Source: JAZKHE01 sp040385525 (GTDB taxonomy: Bacteria; Bacteroidota; Bacteroidia; UBA4408). Taken from it: 64,000 nucleotides of DNA. The notes below the pieces were generated by a model. It saw only the letters and a list, made by a program, of their open reading frames with translations, did no database searches and was not told the origin of the DNA. Location: positions 372,001 through 436,000 of the forward strand of contig JAZKHE010000002.1 in NCBI GenBank assembly GCA_040385525.1, in the 5' to 3' direction. The position numbers were made by a program, and so were the translations under genes. Shown piece after piece: positions 1-7,502 of the stretch. The stretch's first letter is position 1. Every line of letters starts with the position of its first letter.

Positions 1-14
1 CAATTAAAAAAAAC

Positions 15-1829
15 ATGCAAAATATTCGCAACATTGCCATCATTGCTCACGTAGATCACGGTAAAACCACTTTGGTTGACAAAATTTTATTACAAACAAA
101 ATTATTCCGTGAAAACCAAGAAGCAGGAGAACTAATTCTTGATAACAACGAATTAGAGCGTGAAAGAGGTATTACAATTCTTTCTAAAAACGTTTCTGTA
201 AACTATAACGGAACAAAAATTAACATTATTGATACGCCAGGTCACAGTGATTTTGGTGGTGAGGTAGAACGTGTTATGAACATGGTTGATGGTGTGTTAA
301 TTTTAGTGGATGCTTTTGAAGGTCCAATGCCACAAACTCGTTTTGTTTTGCAAAAAGCATTACAAGCTGGTAAAAAAGCAGTTTTAGTTATAAATAAAGT
401 TGATAAACCAAACTGTCGCCCAGATGAGGTTCATGATCAAGTTTTTGATTTGTTCTTTAACTTAGATGCTACTGAAGACCAATTAAATTTCCCTACAGTT
501 TACGGTTCTTCTAAACAAGGTTGGATGAGTGGCGACTGGAAAACACCAACTACCGATTTTACACATTTATTAAATGCAATAGTAGAACACATTCCTGCTG
601 CTCCATTTTACGAGGGAACACCTCAAATACAAATTACATCTTTAGATTATTCTTCTTTTGTTGGTCGTATTGCGGTTGGTAGAGTTCAAAGAGGAACAAT
701 TAGAGAGAACATGCCAGTATCTTTAATTAAAAGAGATGGTAAAATTATTAAATCAAAAATTAAAGAATTATACACTTTTGAAGGTTTAGGAAAAGCTAAA
801 GCAACAGAAGTAAAATCTGGCGAAATTTGTGCTATGACAGGTATTGAAGGTTTTGAAATTGGCGATACTATTGCTGATATCGAAAACCCAGAAGCATTAC
901 CTCCAATTACAATAGATGAGCCTACAATGAGTATGTTGTTTACCATTAACAACTCTCCGTTTTACGGAAGAGAAGGTAAATTGGTAACTTCTCGCCATTT
1001 ACGTGATCGTTTAATGAAAGAAACAGAAAAGAATTTGGCTTTACGTGTTGAAGAAACTGATAGTGCTGATTCTCATTTAGTTTTTGGTAGAGGTATTCTT
1101 CACTTGTCTATCTTAATCGAAACTATGCGTAGAGAAGGTTACGAGTTACAAGTTGGTCAGCCACAAGTTTTAATAAAAGAAATTGATGGTAAAAAATGCG
1201 AACCAATTGAGATTTTAACAGTAGATGTTCCTGAGAGCGGTTCAGGCAAAGTTATTGAAATGGTTAGTCAACGTAAAGGCGATATGTTAATTATGGAGCC
1301 AAAAGGCGATATGATTCACTTAGAATTTAGAATTCCATCTCGTGGTATTATGGGCTTGCGTAATAAAATGCTTACTGCAACAGCAGGTGAGGCAATTATG
1401 GCGCACCGTTTTGATAAATACGAACCTTGGAAAGGCGAAATCGCTGGACGTATTTCTGGTTCATTAATCTCTATGGAACAAGGTACTGCAATTGCTTATT
1501 CTATTGATAAATTACAAGACAGAGGATTTTTCTTTGTTGATCCAGGTGAAGAAATTTATGGCGGTCAAGTAATTGGCGAACATACTCGTCCTGATGATTT
1601 AGCTATAAACGTTACAAAAACAAAAAAATTAACCAATATGCGAGCGTCTGGTACAGATGATAAAATGCGTATTGCACCAGCAGTTAAGTTTTCGTTAGAG
1701 GAAGCTATGGAATATATACAAGGTGATGAGTACGTGGAATTAACTCCAAACTCAATACGTATGCGTAAAATTTATTTAGATGAGGGCGAACGTAAACGTA
1801 TGGGTCAAAAAATGACAGCATCTGCTTAA
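15..1829 (+). CDS. typA: Translational GTPase TypA/BipA
   Basis: Ribosome-associated GTPase of the EF-G/LepA class, involved in ribosome assembly and stress or cold adaptation in the cytoplasm. The 604-residue protein has the full family length. The G1 loop HVDHGKTT starts near residue 12, followed by DTPGHSDFGGEVERV (G3) near 73 and NKVDKPN (G4) near 127. The middle holds the EF-Tu-like domain 2, and the C-terminal half has the BipA-specific region (RIPSRGIMGLRN, GGQVIGEH). The start is an ATG 14 bases into the window, so its promoter is not visible. It is followed by an intrinsic terminator and faces a minus-strand gene, so it looks monocistronic at its 3' end. Identification is secure. Confidence 0.97.
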   Translation: MQNIRNIAIIAHVDHGKTTLVDKILLQTKLFRENQEAGELILDNNELERERGITILSKNVSVNYNGTKINIIDTPGHSDFGGEVERVMNMVDGVLILVDAFEGPMPQTRFVLQKALQAGKKAVLVINKVDKPNCRPDEVHDQVFDLFFNLDATEDQLNFPTVYGSSKQGWMSGDWKTPTTDFTHLLNAIVEHIPAAPFYEGTPQIQITSLDYSSFVGRIAVGRVQRGTIRENMPVSLIKRDGKIIKSKIKELYTFEGLGKAKATEVKSGEICAMTGIEGFEIGDTIADIENPEALPPITIDEPTMSMLFTINNSPFYGREGKLVTSRHLRDRLMKETEKNLALRVEETDSADSHLVFGRGILHLSILIETMRREGYELQVGQPQVLIKEIDGKKCEPIEILTVDVPESGSGKVIEMVSQRKGDMLIMEPKGDMIHLEFRIPSRGIMGLRNKMLTATAGEAIMAHRFDKYEPWKGEIAGRISGSLISMEQGTAIAYSIDKLQDRGFFFVDPGEEIYGGQVIGEHTRPDDLAINVTKTKKLTNMRASGTDDKMRIAPAVKFSLEEAMEYIQGDEYVELTPNSIRMRKIYLDEGERKRMGQKMTASA

Positions 1830-1852
1830 TAGCTTTTAAAATAGTTTACAAT

Positions 1853-1883
1853 AAAAACCCTCGAAATTTTTCGAGGGTTTTTT
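1853..1883 (+). terminator. Intrinsic terminator after typA
   Basis: A stem built on CCCTCGAA pairs with TTCGAGGG around a loop of about four bases, with A/T flanks and a run of six T on the plus strand. It begins about 25 bases after the typA stop codon. Nearly the same stem closes the coxA operon at 36.75 kb. Confidence 0.85.
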
Positions 1884-1914
1884 GTTTTATAAAATGAAAA
1901 TTGTTGTTTTATAT

Positions 1915-2049
1915 TTCGCACCTACGGCGCTTAGTTTTGGTTTGTATTTGTTCTACCAATAGTTCGTTCCTACGGAACTAGTAAAAACTCCGTAGGAGTT
2001 TGCTCTTTATAGAAATTAAAGAAAATAATTTTAGCGCCATAGGTGCGAA
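1915..2049. repeat. Nested palindromic intergenic element
   Basis: Outer arms TTCGCACCTACGGCGCT (1915-1931) and AGCGCCATAGGTGCGAA (2033-2049) are inverted with one mismatch over 17 bases. Inside lie the hairpins GTTCC-TAC-GGAAC (1966-1978) and AACTCC-GTA-GGAGTT (1986-2000), and these share an 8-base inverted repeat CCTACGGA/TCCGTAGG. The CCTACGG core therefore occurs four times in about 125 bases. It sits between the typA terminator and the terminator of the facing gene and contains no ORF. It resembles small REP- or MITE-like elements that recur between genes in Bacteroidota. Copy number cannot be judged here because only one copy is present. Confidence 0.6.
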
Positions 2050-2070
2050 CTTTTTTTATAATCTAAAACA

Positions 2071-2100
2071 AAAAAAATCCTCCCAAAACGAGAGGATTTT
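2071..2100 (-). terminator. Intrinsic terminator for the 2.1-2.5 kb minus-strand gene
   Basis: ATCCTC and GAGGAT arms with A/T extensions form a hairpin around a loop of about nine bases. Read on the minus strand it is followed by a run of seven T. It lies about 22 bases downstream of the stop of the 118-residue protein gene. Confidence 0.7.
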
Positions 2101-2122
2101 ATAAAGTAGCTTTTATTGGAAA

Positions 2123-2479
2123 TTATCCGTTGTTTACGTCAAACATTAAAGCGTTAGTATCAAAAGCTAAACCATTTGCTTCTGCAGAAGCTTCTTCTTT
2201 AGCAGGCGCTCCGTTAGTTTTAGTTTCTGGTTTTTTAGCTTTAGCAGCTGCAGGAGCAGCAGTTGTAGCCATACCTTTTAATTCTAATTTATTTTCTTTT
2301 AAAAACATACCAAAGGCAATTGCTTTTTTTATGTTTTCAATGTTTACAGAAAATTCGAATTCGTCTTTTGCAGCAAAAGCAGGTTTAACTGAAAAAGCAA
2401 TTTCGTTATCTAAACAATAGTCGAATACTAATTGTGTGTTTCTGCGTTTTACGCTAATTGTTGTGGTGTTGTCGCTCAT
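2123..2479 (-). CDS. Small conserved-looking protein of unknown function
   Basis: 118 residues with no signal peptide or membrane segment. Residues 1 to about 70 look folded, with alternating strands and a helix (VKRRNTQLVFDYCLDNEIAF, then NIENIKKAIAFGMFLKENKL). Residues about 71-100 are an Ala/Lys/Pro/Glu-rich, probably disordered linker. The last 18 residues are Asn-rich (NGLAFDTNALMFDVNNG). The start is ATG and the gene has a good upstream promoter match and its own terminator, so it is probably a real single-gene unit. I do not recognise the family. A cytoplasmic, possibly nucleic-acid- or protein-binding role would be a guess. Confidence 0.75.
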   Translation of the reverse strand: MSDNTTTISVKRRNTQLVFDYCLDNEIAFSVKPAFAAKDEFEFSVNIENIKKAIAFGMFLKENKLELKGMATTAAPAAAKAKKPETKTNGAPAKEEASAEANGLAFDTNALMFDVNNG

Positions 2480-2524
2480 GTTTTTATGTTTTAGGAATTA
2501 ATTTGTTTTTACATTTCTCTAAAG

Positions 2525-2555
2525 CAAATTTACAAAAAGTAGGTGTTAAATTCAA
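2525..2555 (-). promoter_or_regulatory. Predicted Bacteroidota promoter for the 118-residue protein gene
   Basis: On the minus strand a TAAATTTG box (2532-2525) matches the -7 consensus TAnnTTTG. A TTG lies 20 bases upstream (2555-2553) as the -33 element. The predicted transcript would have a leader of about 40 bases. Confidence 0.5.
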
Positions 2556-2569
2556 GCTTTTTAGTAAAT

Positions 2570-2597
2570 AAAAAAAGCCGCTGATTAGACGGCTTTT
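2570..2597 (-). terminator. Intrinsic terminator for purQ
   Basis: AAAAGCCG (2573-2580) pairs with CGGCTTTT (2590-2597) around a nine-base loop. On the minus strand it is followed by a T-run, about 30 bases past the purQ stop. Confidence 0.8.
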
Positions 2598-2626
2598 AGT
2601 GAACTTAATTTATTTACTTGGTATGT

Positions 2627-3322
2627 TTATGATAAAACCACCGATTTAATTAAAGAGTTAAATATTGCCATACCGTCTGTATTGCTCAACAAGGCATCTG
2701 CAGCGCGCTCTGGGTGAGGCATCATTCCAAAAACATTTTTACCGGCATTGCAAACTCCCGCAATATTTTCTAAAGCACCATTAGGATTACTTTCTTGCGT
2801 AACGCTTCCGTTAGCATCGCAATATCTAAAAATAATTTGTCCGTTTTTATTCATGTCGGCTAAGGTTTTTTCATCAGTAAAATATTTTCCTTCGCCATGT
2901 GCAATAGGTATTTGCAAAGCTTTTCCGGGAGTTAAATCTGCTGTAATTGGCGTTGAATTATTTGCTGCTGTAATAAAAGTATTTTTACAAATAAATTTAC
3001 GAGAGTCGTTGTGCATAAGTGCACCTGGTACTAAATCAGCTTCGCACAAAATTTGAAATCCGTTGCAAACGCCTAATACAAAACCACCTTTAGCAGCATG
3101 ATTCATTACGTTTTCCATAATCGGAGAAAAGCGAGCAATTGCTCCAGAGCGTAAATAATCGCCATACGAAAAACCACCCGGAAGCACTATAAAATCACAG
3201 TTTTGCAAAGATGTGTCTTTATGCCACAACGTTACAACTTCTTGGTTTAATTGGTTTTTTAAAGTGTAAACCATATCCTCGTCGCAATTGGAACCCGGAA
3301 AAACTACTACGCCAAATTTCAT
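2627..3322 (-). CDS. purQ: Phosphoribosylformylglycinamidine synthase, glutaminase subunit PurQ
   Basis: Glutamine amidotransferase subunit that supplies ammonia for conversion of FGAR to FGAM in de novo purine synthesis, working with PurL and PurS in the cytoplasm. The 231-residue class I glutaminase has the nucleophile in GVCNGFQ (Cys86) and His203/Glu205 in MMPHPERA completing the triad. FPGSNCDED at the N-terminus and LPGGFSYGDYLRSGA are typical of PurQ. The separate subunit, rather than a fused 1,200-residue PurL, shows the multi-subunit form. PurL and PurS are not in the window. The gene begins 20 bases after dusB ends on the same strand, so the two are probably co-transcribed. It has its own terminator. 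Confidence 0.96.
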   Translation of the reverse strand: MKFGVVVFPGSNCDEDMVYTLKNQLNQEVVTLWHKDTSLQNCDFIVLPGGFSYGDYLRSGAIARFSPIMENVMNHAAKGGFVLGVCNGFQILCEADLVPGALMHNDSRKFICKNTFITAANNSTPITADLTPGKALQIPIAHGEGKYFTDEKTLADMNKNGQIIFRYCDANGSVTQESNPNGALENIAGVCNAGKNVFGMMPHPERAADALLSNTDGMAIFNSLIKSVVLS

Positions 3323-3342
3323 TTTGTTTTAATTTTAAATTA

Positions 3343-4347
3343 TTAAGCTGTTAAAATACTATTTTCTGTGTTGCTATAATGTTGCAAAACATCATTTAAT
3401 GTTTCGTATATTTCGTTTAAATCGTTACTCATCACCAACTTCATTCTGTATTCTTTAAAATGATCTAAACCTTTAAAATAATTAGAATAATGCCTTTTCA
3501 TTTCTATTATTCCTAAATTATTTCCTTTCCATCTTATCGAAAAATCTAAGTGTTTTTTACAAACTTCTACACGTTGTTCTATGGTTGGTTTAGCAAGATG
3601 AGTACCTGTTTCAAAAAAGTGTTTTACTTCGTTAAAAATCCACGGATAACCTATAGAAGCTCGTCCAATCATAATGCCATCAACACCAAAGGTGTTTTTC
3701 ATTATTAACGCTTTTTCAGGACTATCAACATCACCGTTTCCAAAAATAGGAATTTGAATACGTGGATTATTTTTTACTTCACGAATTAATGTCCAATCGG
3801 CTTCGCCTTTATACATTTGCACGCGTGTTCGTCCGTGTACAGTAAGTGCTTTTATGCCAATATCTTGTAAACGTTCGGCAACTTCTAAAATATTTTTTGT
3901 GCTATCGTCCCAACCTAAACGAGTTTTAACGGTAACAGGTAAATGTGTAGATTTTACAATTGCAGAAGTCATTTCAACCATTTTAGGAATATCGCGCAAA
4001 AGCGCTGCACCAGCACCTTTGCAAGCAACATTTTTTACTGGGCAACCATAATTTATATCAATTAAATCGGGACCGGCAGCACTCGAAATTATCGCCGACT
4101 CACGCATGGAGTCTATGTCGCTACCAAAAATTTGAATTCCTATTGGACGTTCGTAATCAAAAACATCAAGCTTTTGTTTGCTTTTGGCTGCATTTCTAAT
4201 TAAACCTTCAGATGAAATAAATTCGGTGTACATTAAATCGGCGCCGTTTTCTTTGCATACCGCTCTAAACGGCGGATCGCTAACGTCTTCCATAGGAGCG
4301 AGCAACAAAGGAAAGTTGCCTAATTCTATATCGCCGATTTTTACCAC
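3343..4347 (-). CDS. dusB: tRNA-dihydrouridine synthase, DusB family
   Basis: FMN-dependent enzyme that reduces specific uridines of tRNA to dihydrouridine. The 334-residue protein has the TIM-barrel start LLLAPMEDVSDPPFR, catalytic Cys102 in INYGCPVKNV, PVTVKTRLGWDD and VHGRTR, then GNGDVDSPEKA and DGIMIGRASIGYPWIF for flavin binding, followed by the helical C-terminal domain. The start codon is GTG. An in-frame TAA lies immediately before it and the next Met is residue 19 inside the barrel, so GTG is well supported. A TAAATTTG promoter box lies about 20 bases upstream. The gene is divergent from the CPBP protease gene and probably co-transcribed with purQ. Confidence 0.95.
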   Translation of the reverse strand: MVKIGDIELGNFPLLLAPMEDVSDPPFRAVCKENGADLMYTEFISSEGLIRNAAKSKQKLDVFDYERPIGIQIFGSDIDSMRESAIISSAAGPDLIDINYGCPVKNVACKGAGAALLRDIPKMVEMTSAIVKSTHLPVTVKTRLGWDDSTKNILEVAERLQDIGIKALTVHGRTRVQMYKGEADWTLIREVKNNPRIQIPIFGNGDVDSPEKALIMKNTFGVDGIMIGRASIGYPWIFNEVKHFFETGTHLAKPTIEQRVEVCKKHLDFSIRWKGNNLGIIEMKRHYSNYFKGLDHFKEYRMKLVMSNDLNEIYETLNDVLQHYSNTENSILTA

Positions 4348-4366
4348 TTAATTGATTAATTTAGCA

Positions 4367-4374
4367 CAAATTTA
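4367..4374 (-). promoter_or_regulatory. Predicted -7 box upstream of dusB
   Basis: TAAATTTG on the minus strand matches TAnnTTTG and lies 20 bases before the GTG start. No clear TTG element was found at the expected distance. Confidence 0.4.
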
Positions 4375-4384
4375 ATGAATATAG

Positions 4385-5308
4385 ATGAACTCTAAACTTT
4401 TATTAGCAGATAAAAAGCCTATTTCTCAACTTTTAGTTTTATTGGCATTTGTGTTTGTTTCTGTGGCACTATTTGCAATACTTTCGTTAGTTGCGAGTGT
4501 TTTTTTGTTTGATATAAACATAATGTCGCCCAATGGATTAACCGATTATACCAATCCTAATGTAATTGCCGCGCTAAAATTTATGCAGTTTTGGCAAGCC
4601 TTAGGTTTGTTTGTTTTTCCACCAATTGCATGGGCATTTTTGGTTTCTAAAAACAGAATGGAAGTATTAGGTTTAAAACAAACTCCAAATCTAATTTATG
4701 TGGCTTTGGTTGCGTTGTTGGTTATTTTTGGACAGCCATTAATTAATTTTTTTGCTGAAGTAAATCAAAGTTTAGTTTTGCCTGAGTTTATGAGTGGAAT
4801 TGAGCTGTGGATGAAACAAAGCGAAGAACAAGCCGCAATAATTACCAAAGCATTTTTAAAAATGGATGGCGCTTTTGATTTGAGTTTAAATATTTTAATA
4901 ATTGCACTTTTACCAGCAATTGGCGAAGAGCTTTTGTTTAGAGGAGCTTTGCAACCACTATTAATTAAAACAGCAAAAAATAAACATTTAGGCATTTGGT
5001 TAGGAGCAATTTTGTTTAGTGCAATGCACATGCAGTTTTATGGTTTTTTGCCACGCATGTTGCTTGGAGCCGCTTTTGGCTACATTTATTTTTGGAGTGG
5101 AAATTTATGGTTTCCCATTTTTGGACATTTTATAAATAATGGTTCGGCGGTTGTAATGGCTTATTTAATTGGAATTGAAAAGTTAGATGAAAGCGCAGAA
5201 ACTATTGGAGCCAACTCAGCAGTTATGGTATTGGTAAGTGCTTTTGTGAGTTCGGTTGTGATGTGGTTTTTCTTTAAAAACCGCCGAAAAGAAAGTATTA
5301 TAGCGTAA
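4385..5308 (+). CDS. CPBP family intramembrane metalloprotease
   Basis: Multi-pass membrane protein of 307 residues from the CPBP (CAAX protease and bacteriocin-processing, Abi) family. The family motifs are in order: EELLFRG with Glu181, Glu182 and Arg186, then His215 in SAMHMQFYGF, and His248 with Asn251 in GHFINN, all within membrane helices. Further helices lie at roughly 17-42, 66-88, 103-122, 163-180 and 276-298. The residues needed for a glutamate/histidine metalloprotease are intact, so activity is likely, but the substrate is unknown. It starts with ATG, is divergent from dusB, and lies about 30 bases upstream of the tRNA-Ala gene. Confidence 0.9.
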   Translation: MNSKLLLADKKPISQLLVLLAFVFVSVALFAILSLVASVFLFDINIMSPNGLTDYTNPNVIAALKFMQFWQALGLFVFPPIAWAFLVSKNRMEVLGLKQTPNLIYVALVALLVIFGQPLINFFAEVNQSLVLPEFMSGIELWMKQSEEQAAIITKAFLKMDGAFDLSLNILIIALLPAIGEELLFRGALQPLLIKTAKNKHLGIWLGAILFSAMHMQFYGFLPRMLLGAAFGYIYFWSGNLWFPIFGHFINNGSAVVMAYLIGIEKLDESAETIGANSAVMVLVSAFVSSVVMWFFFKNRRKESIIA

Positions 5309-5320
5309 GGAATAAATTTT

Positions 5321-5328
5321 TATCTTTG
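5321..5328 (+). promoter_or_regulatory. Predicted -7 box for tRNA-Ala
   Basis: TATCTTTG is an exact TAnnTTTG match ending 11 bases before the first base of the tRNA. No convincing TTG element was seen upstream. No promoter fits between the tRNA and the following CDS, so it may serve both. Confidence 0.5.
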
Positions 5329-5339
5329 AGCTATTAATA

Positions 5340-5416
5340 GGGGAATTAGCTCATTTGGCTAGAGCGCTTCGCTGGCAGTGAAGAGGTGATCGGTTCGAAT
5401 CCGATATTCTCCACCA
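5340..5416 (+). tRNA. tRNA-Ala (anticodon GGC)
   Basis: A 77-base cloverleaf. The acceptor arms GGGGAAT and ATTCTCC contain the G3-U70 pair that is the alanine identity element. The D arm is GCTC...AGAGC. The anticodon arm CTTCG-CTGGCAG-TGAAG has GGC at its centre. The T arm is ATCGG-TTCGAAT-CCGAT. The discriminator base is A and the CCA end is encoded. Reads GCC and GCU codons. The next coding region starts only 10 bases after the CCA, so 3'-end processing would cut close to that start codon. Confidence 0.97.
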
Positions 5417-5426
5417 CATTTTTACT

Positions 5427-7502
5427 TTGAAAAAATCGAGTTTATTTTTTTTATTTTTTTGCTTTGCAATAAATAGTATTTGTTTTTCGCAGGATGCTGA
5501 AAACGATAGTATTGATGCTTTGTTAGAGCAATGTAAATCGGATACACAAAGAGTAAATCTTCAAATACAAATTGCGCTAAATTTATTAAACACTGACTTA
5601 AAAGGTTCGTCAGAATATGCGCAACGAGCCAATCAATTAGCAGAAAAGATTAGTTACAGAAAAGGTGAGGCTTATTCGTATTATGCAATTGCAGAATCGT
5701 TTTATGTGCAAGGCGATTTTGAAAAAAGTAAATTGTTTTACAATAAATCTTTAGTTATTTACACCGAACTGAATGACGATAAAGGAATTGCAGAAACCAA
5801 AAATCATTTAGGTGCACTTTTGCATAAACAAGGTAATAATAATGATGCACTAACGCTTTGCATAGATGCGCTAAAGTTGTTTGAAAAAATTAAATACAAA
5901 AGTGGAATTGCATCAGCATACATTAATGTTGGTTTAATATACGATAATTTGCAAAACTATGATAAAGCAATAGAGTTTTACAATAAGGCAATTGTATACG
6001 CAAAAGAAGTAGATGATTTAAATACTCAAGCTAGTGCAAACAATAACTTGGGAGGGATTTATACTGACACAAAAAAATACGATTTAGCTATTGAGCATTT
6101 AACTTTATCGATGCAATTAAAAGAAAAAATTGGAAATAAAGTTGGAGTTGGTTCGTCGTTAAATAATTTGGGTGCAGTGTATTACGAAATGAAAGAGCTT
6201 GATAAAGCATTAGAGTTTTTTAAAAAAGCACTCGAAATTAAAACTGAGTTAGGCGATAAAAACGGAATATTTTCTTCAACCAATAATATAGGTTCTGTTT
6301 ATTTAGAAAAAAAAGATTATCAAAATGCTTTAAGTTATTTTAAAACATCTCATGAGTTAGCTCTAAAATTAGGTTCAAAGTATAATATTTTGTATTCGTT
6401 AGAAAACTTATCGAATGTTTACAAAGCCTTTGGCGACTACAAAACAGCGCTTGGTTTTCAAGAGCAATACGCAAGTTTTAAAGACACCATTTATAATGCC
6501 GAAAATTCAAAAAACATTGCTGAGGTTCAGGCGCAATTTGAAACAGAAAAAAAGCAACAAGAAAACGAAATACTTAGTTTAAAACTTAAAAACGAATCTT
6601 TTTTAAAATATTTATTTATAGCATTAACAGGTTTGTTTTTATTTGCAGCGTTTTACATTTTTAAAAATCTTCGTCAGAAACAAAAAATAAATAAATCGCT
6701 CGAAGAAAAAAACAGAATAATTGAAGAACAAAAACTAATTGTAGAAGAGCAAAACAGAGGGATTACTGATAGTATAAAATATGCAAAGCGCTTGCAAGAA
6801 GCAATTTTACCACCTCTTGATTTTGTAAAATCGCACTTAAATGATTTTTTTATTTTTTACAAACCGAAAGATATTGTTGCTGGAGATTTTTATTGGGTTG
6901 AAACTAAAAACGATTGGGTGTATGTAGCTGCTGCAGATTGTACGGGTCATGGTGTGCCGGGGGCGATGGTAAGTGTTGTTTGTTGTAATGCGTTAAACAG
7001 AGCTTTGCTAGAATATAAAGAAGTAGAACCGGGTAAAATTCTTGACAAAACAAGAGAGTTGGTGTTAGAAACTTTTTCGCGTAGCGATAAAGATGTGAAA
7101 GATGGAATGGACATAAGTTTGTGTGCAATAAATAAAAAAACAAACGAAGTTAAATGGGCTGGTGCTAATAACGCTTTGTGGATTGTAGAGAATAATTCTG
7201 TAAAAGAAATAGCATCTAACAAACAAGCAATTGGCAAAGTAGATAATCCTGTGTCCTTTACTACACATAGTTTACAGTTAGAAAAAGACACTTGGATTTA
7301 TTTAACAACAGATGGTTTTGCTGATCAATTTGGTGGTGAAAAAGGTAAGAAATTTAAATACAAACCGCTAAAGGAATTACTTTTAACAAACAGTAATTTA
7401 ACTCCAGAAGAGCAAAAAGAAAAACTACAAATTACTTTTACCCAATGGCAAAGAGATTTAGAACAAGTAGATGATGTTTGTATTGTTGGAGTTCGACTTT
7501 AA
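5427..7502 (+). CDS. TPR-repeat membrane protein with C-terminal SpoIIE/PP2C phosphatase domain
   Basis: 691-residue signalling protein. Residues 1-22 are a signal peptide (KKSSLFFLFFCFAINSICFS). About seven tetratricopeptide repeats span roughly 60-345, probably periplasmic. A membrane helix follows near 393-413, then a coiled-coil linker, then a SpoIIE-type PP2C domain from about 450 with GDFYWVE, ADCTGHGVPGAMVS, TTDGFADQFGG and the final DDVCIVGV. The metal-binding Asp residues are present, so Ser/Thr phosphatase activity is likely. Such proteins are common in Bacteroidota as partners of kinase or anti-sigma pathways, but the target is unknown. The start must be TTG: no in-frame ATG exists before residue 230, and the TTG gives a perfect signal peptide. 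It starts 10 bases after the tRNA and abuts the next gene. Confidence 0.88.
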   Translation: MKKSSLFFLFFCFAINSICFSQDAENDSIDALLEQCKSDTQRVNLQIQIALNLLNTDLKGSSEYAQRANQLAEKISYRKGEAYSYYAIAESFYVQGDFEKSKLFYNKSLVIYTELNDDKGIAETKNHLGALLHKQGNNNDALTLCIDALKLFEKIKYKSGIASAYINVGLIYDNLQNYDKAIEFYNKAIVYAKEVDDLNTQASANNNLGGIYTDTKKYDLAIEHLTLSMQLKEKIGNKVGVGSSLNNLGAVYYEMKELDKALEFFKKALEIKTELGDKNGIFSSTNNIGSVYLEKKDYQNALSYFKTSHELALKLGSKYNILYSLENLSNVYKAFGDYKTALGFQEQYASFKDTIYNAENSKNIAEVQAQFETEKKQQENEILSLKLKNESFLKYLFIALTGLFLFAAFYIFKNLRQKQKINKSLEEKNRIIEEQKLIVEEQNRGITDSIKYAKRLQEAILPPLDFVKSHLNDFFIFYKPKDIVAGDFYWVETKNDWVYVAAADCTGHGVPGAMVSVVCCNALNRALLEYKEVEPGKILDKTRELVLETFSRSDKDVKDGMDISLCAINKKTNEVKWAGANNALWIVENNSVKEIASNKQAIGKVDNPVSFTTHSLQLEKDTWIYLTTDGFADQFGGEKGKKFKYKPLKELLLTNSNLTPEEQKEKLQITFTQWQRDLEQVDDVCIVGVRL

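Noticed and set aside
5340..5416. tRNA-Ala as an integration site for a mobile element
   Set aside because: There is no integrase gene, no direct repeat of the tRNA 3' end, and both sides are core-like genes.
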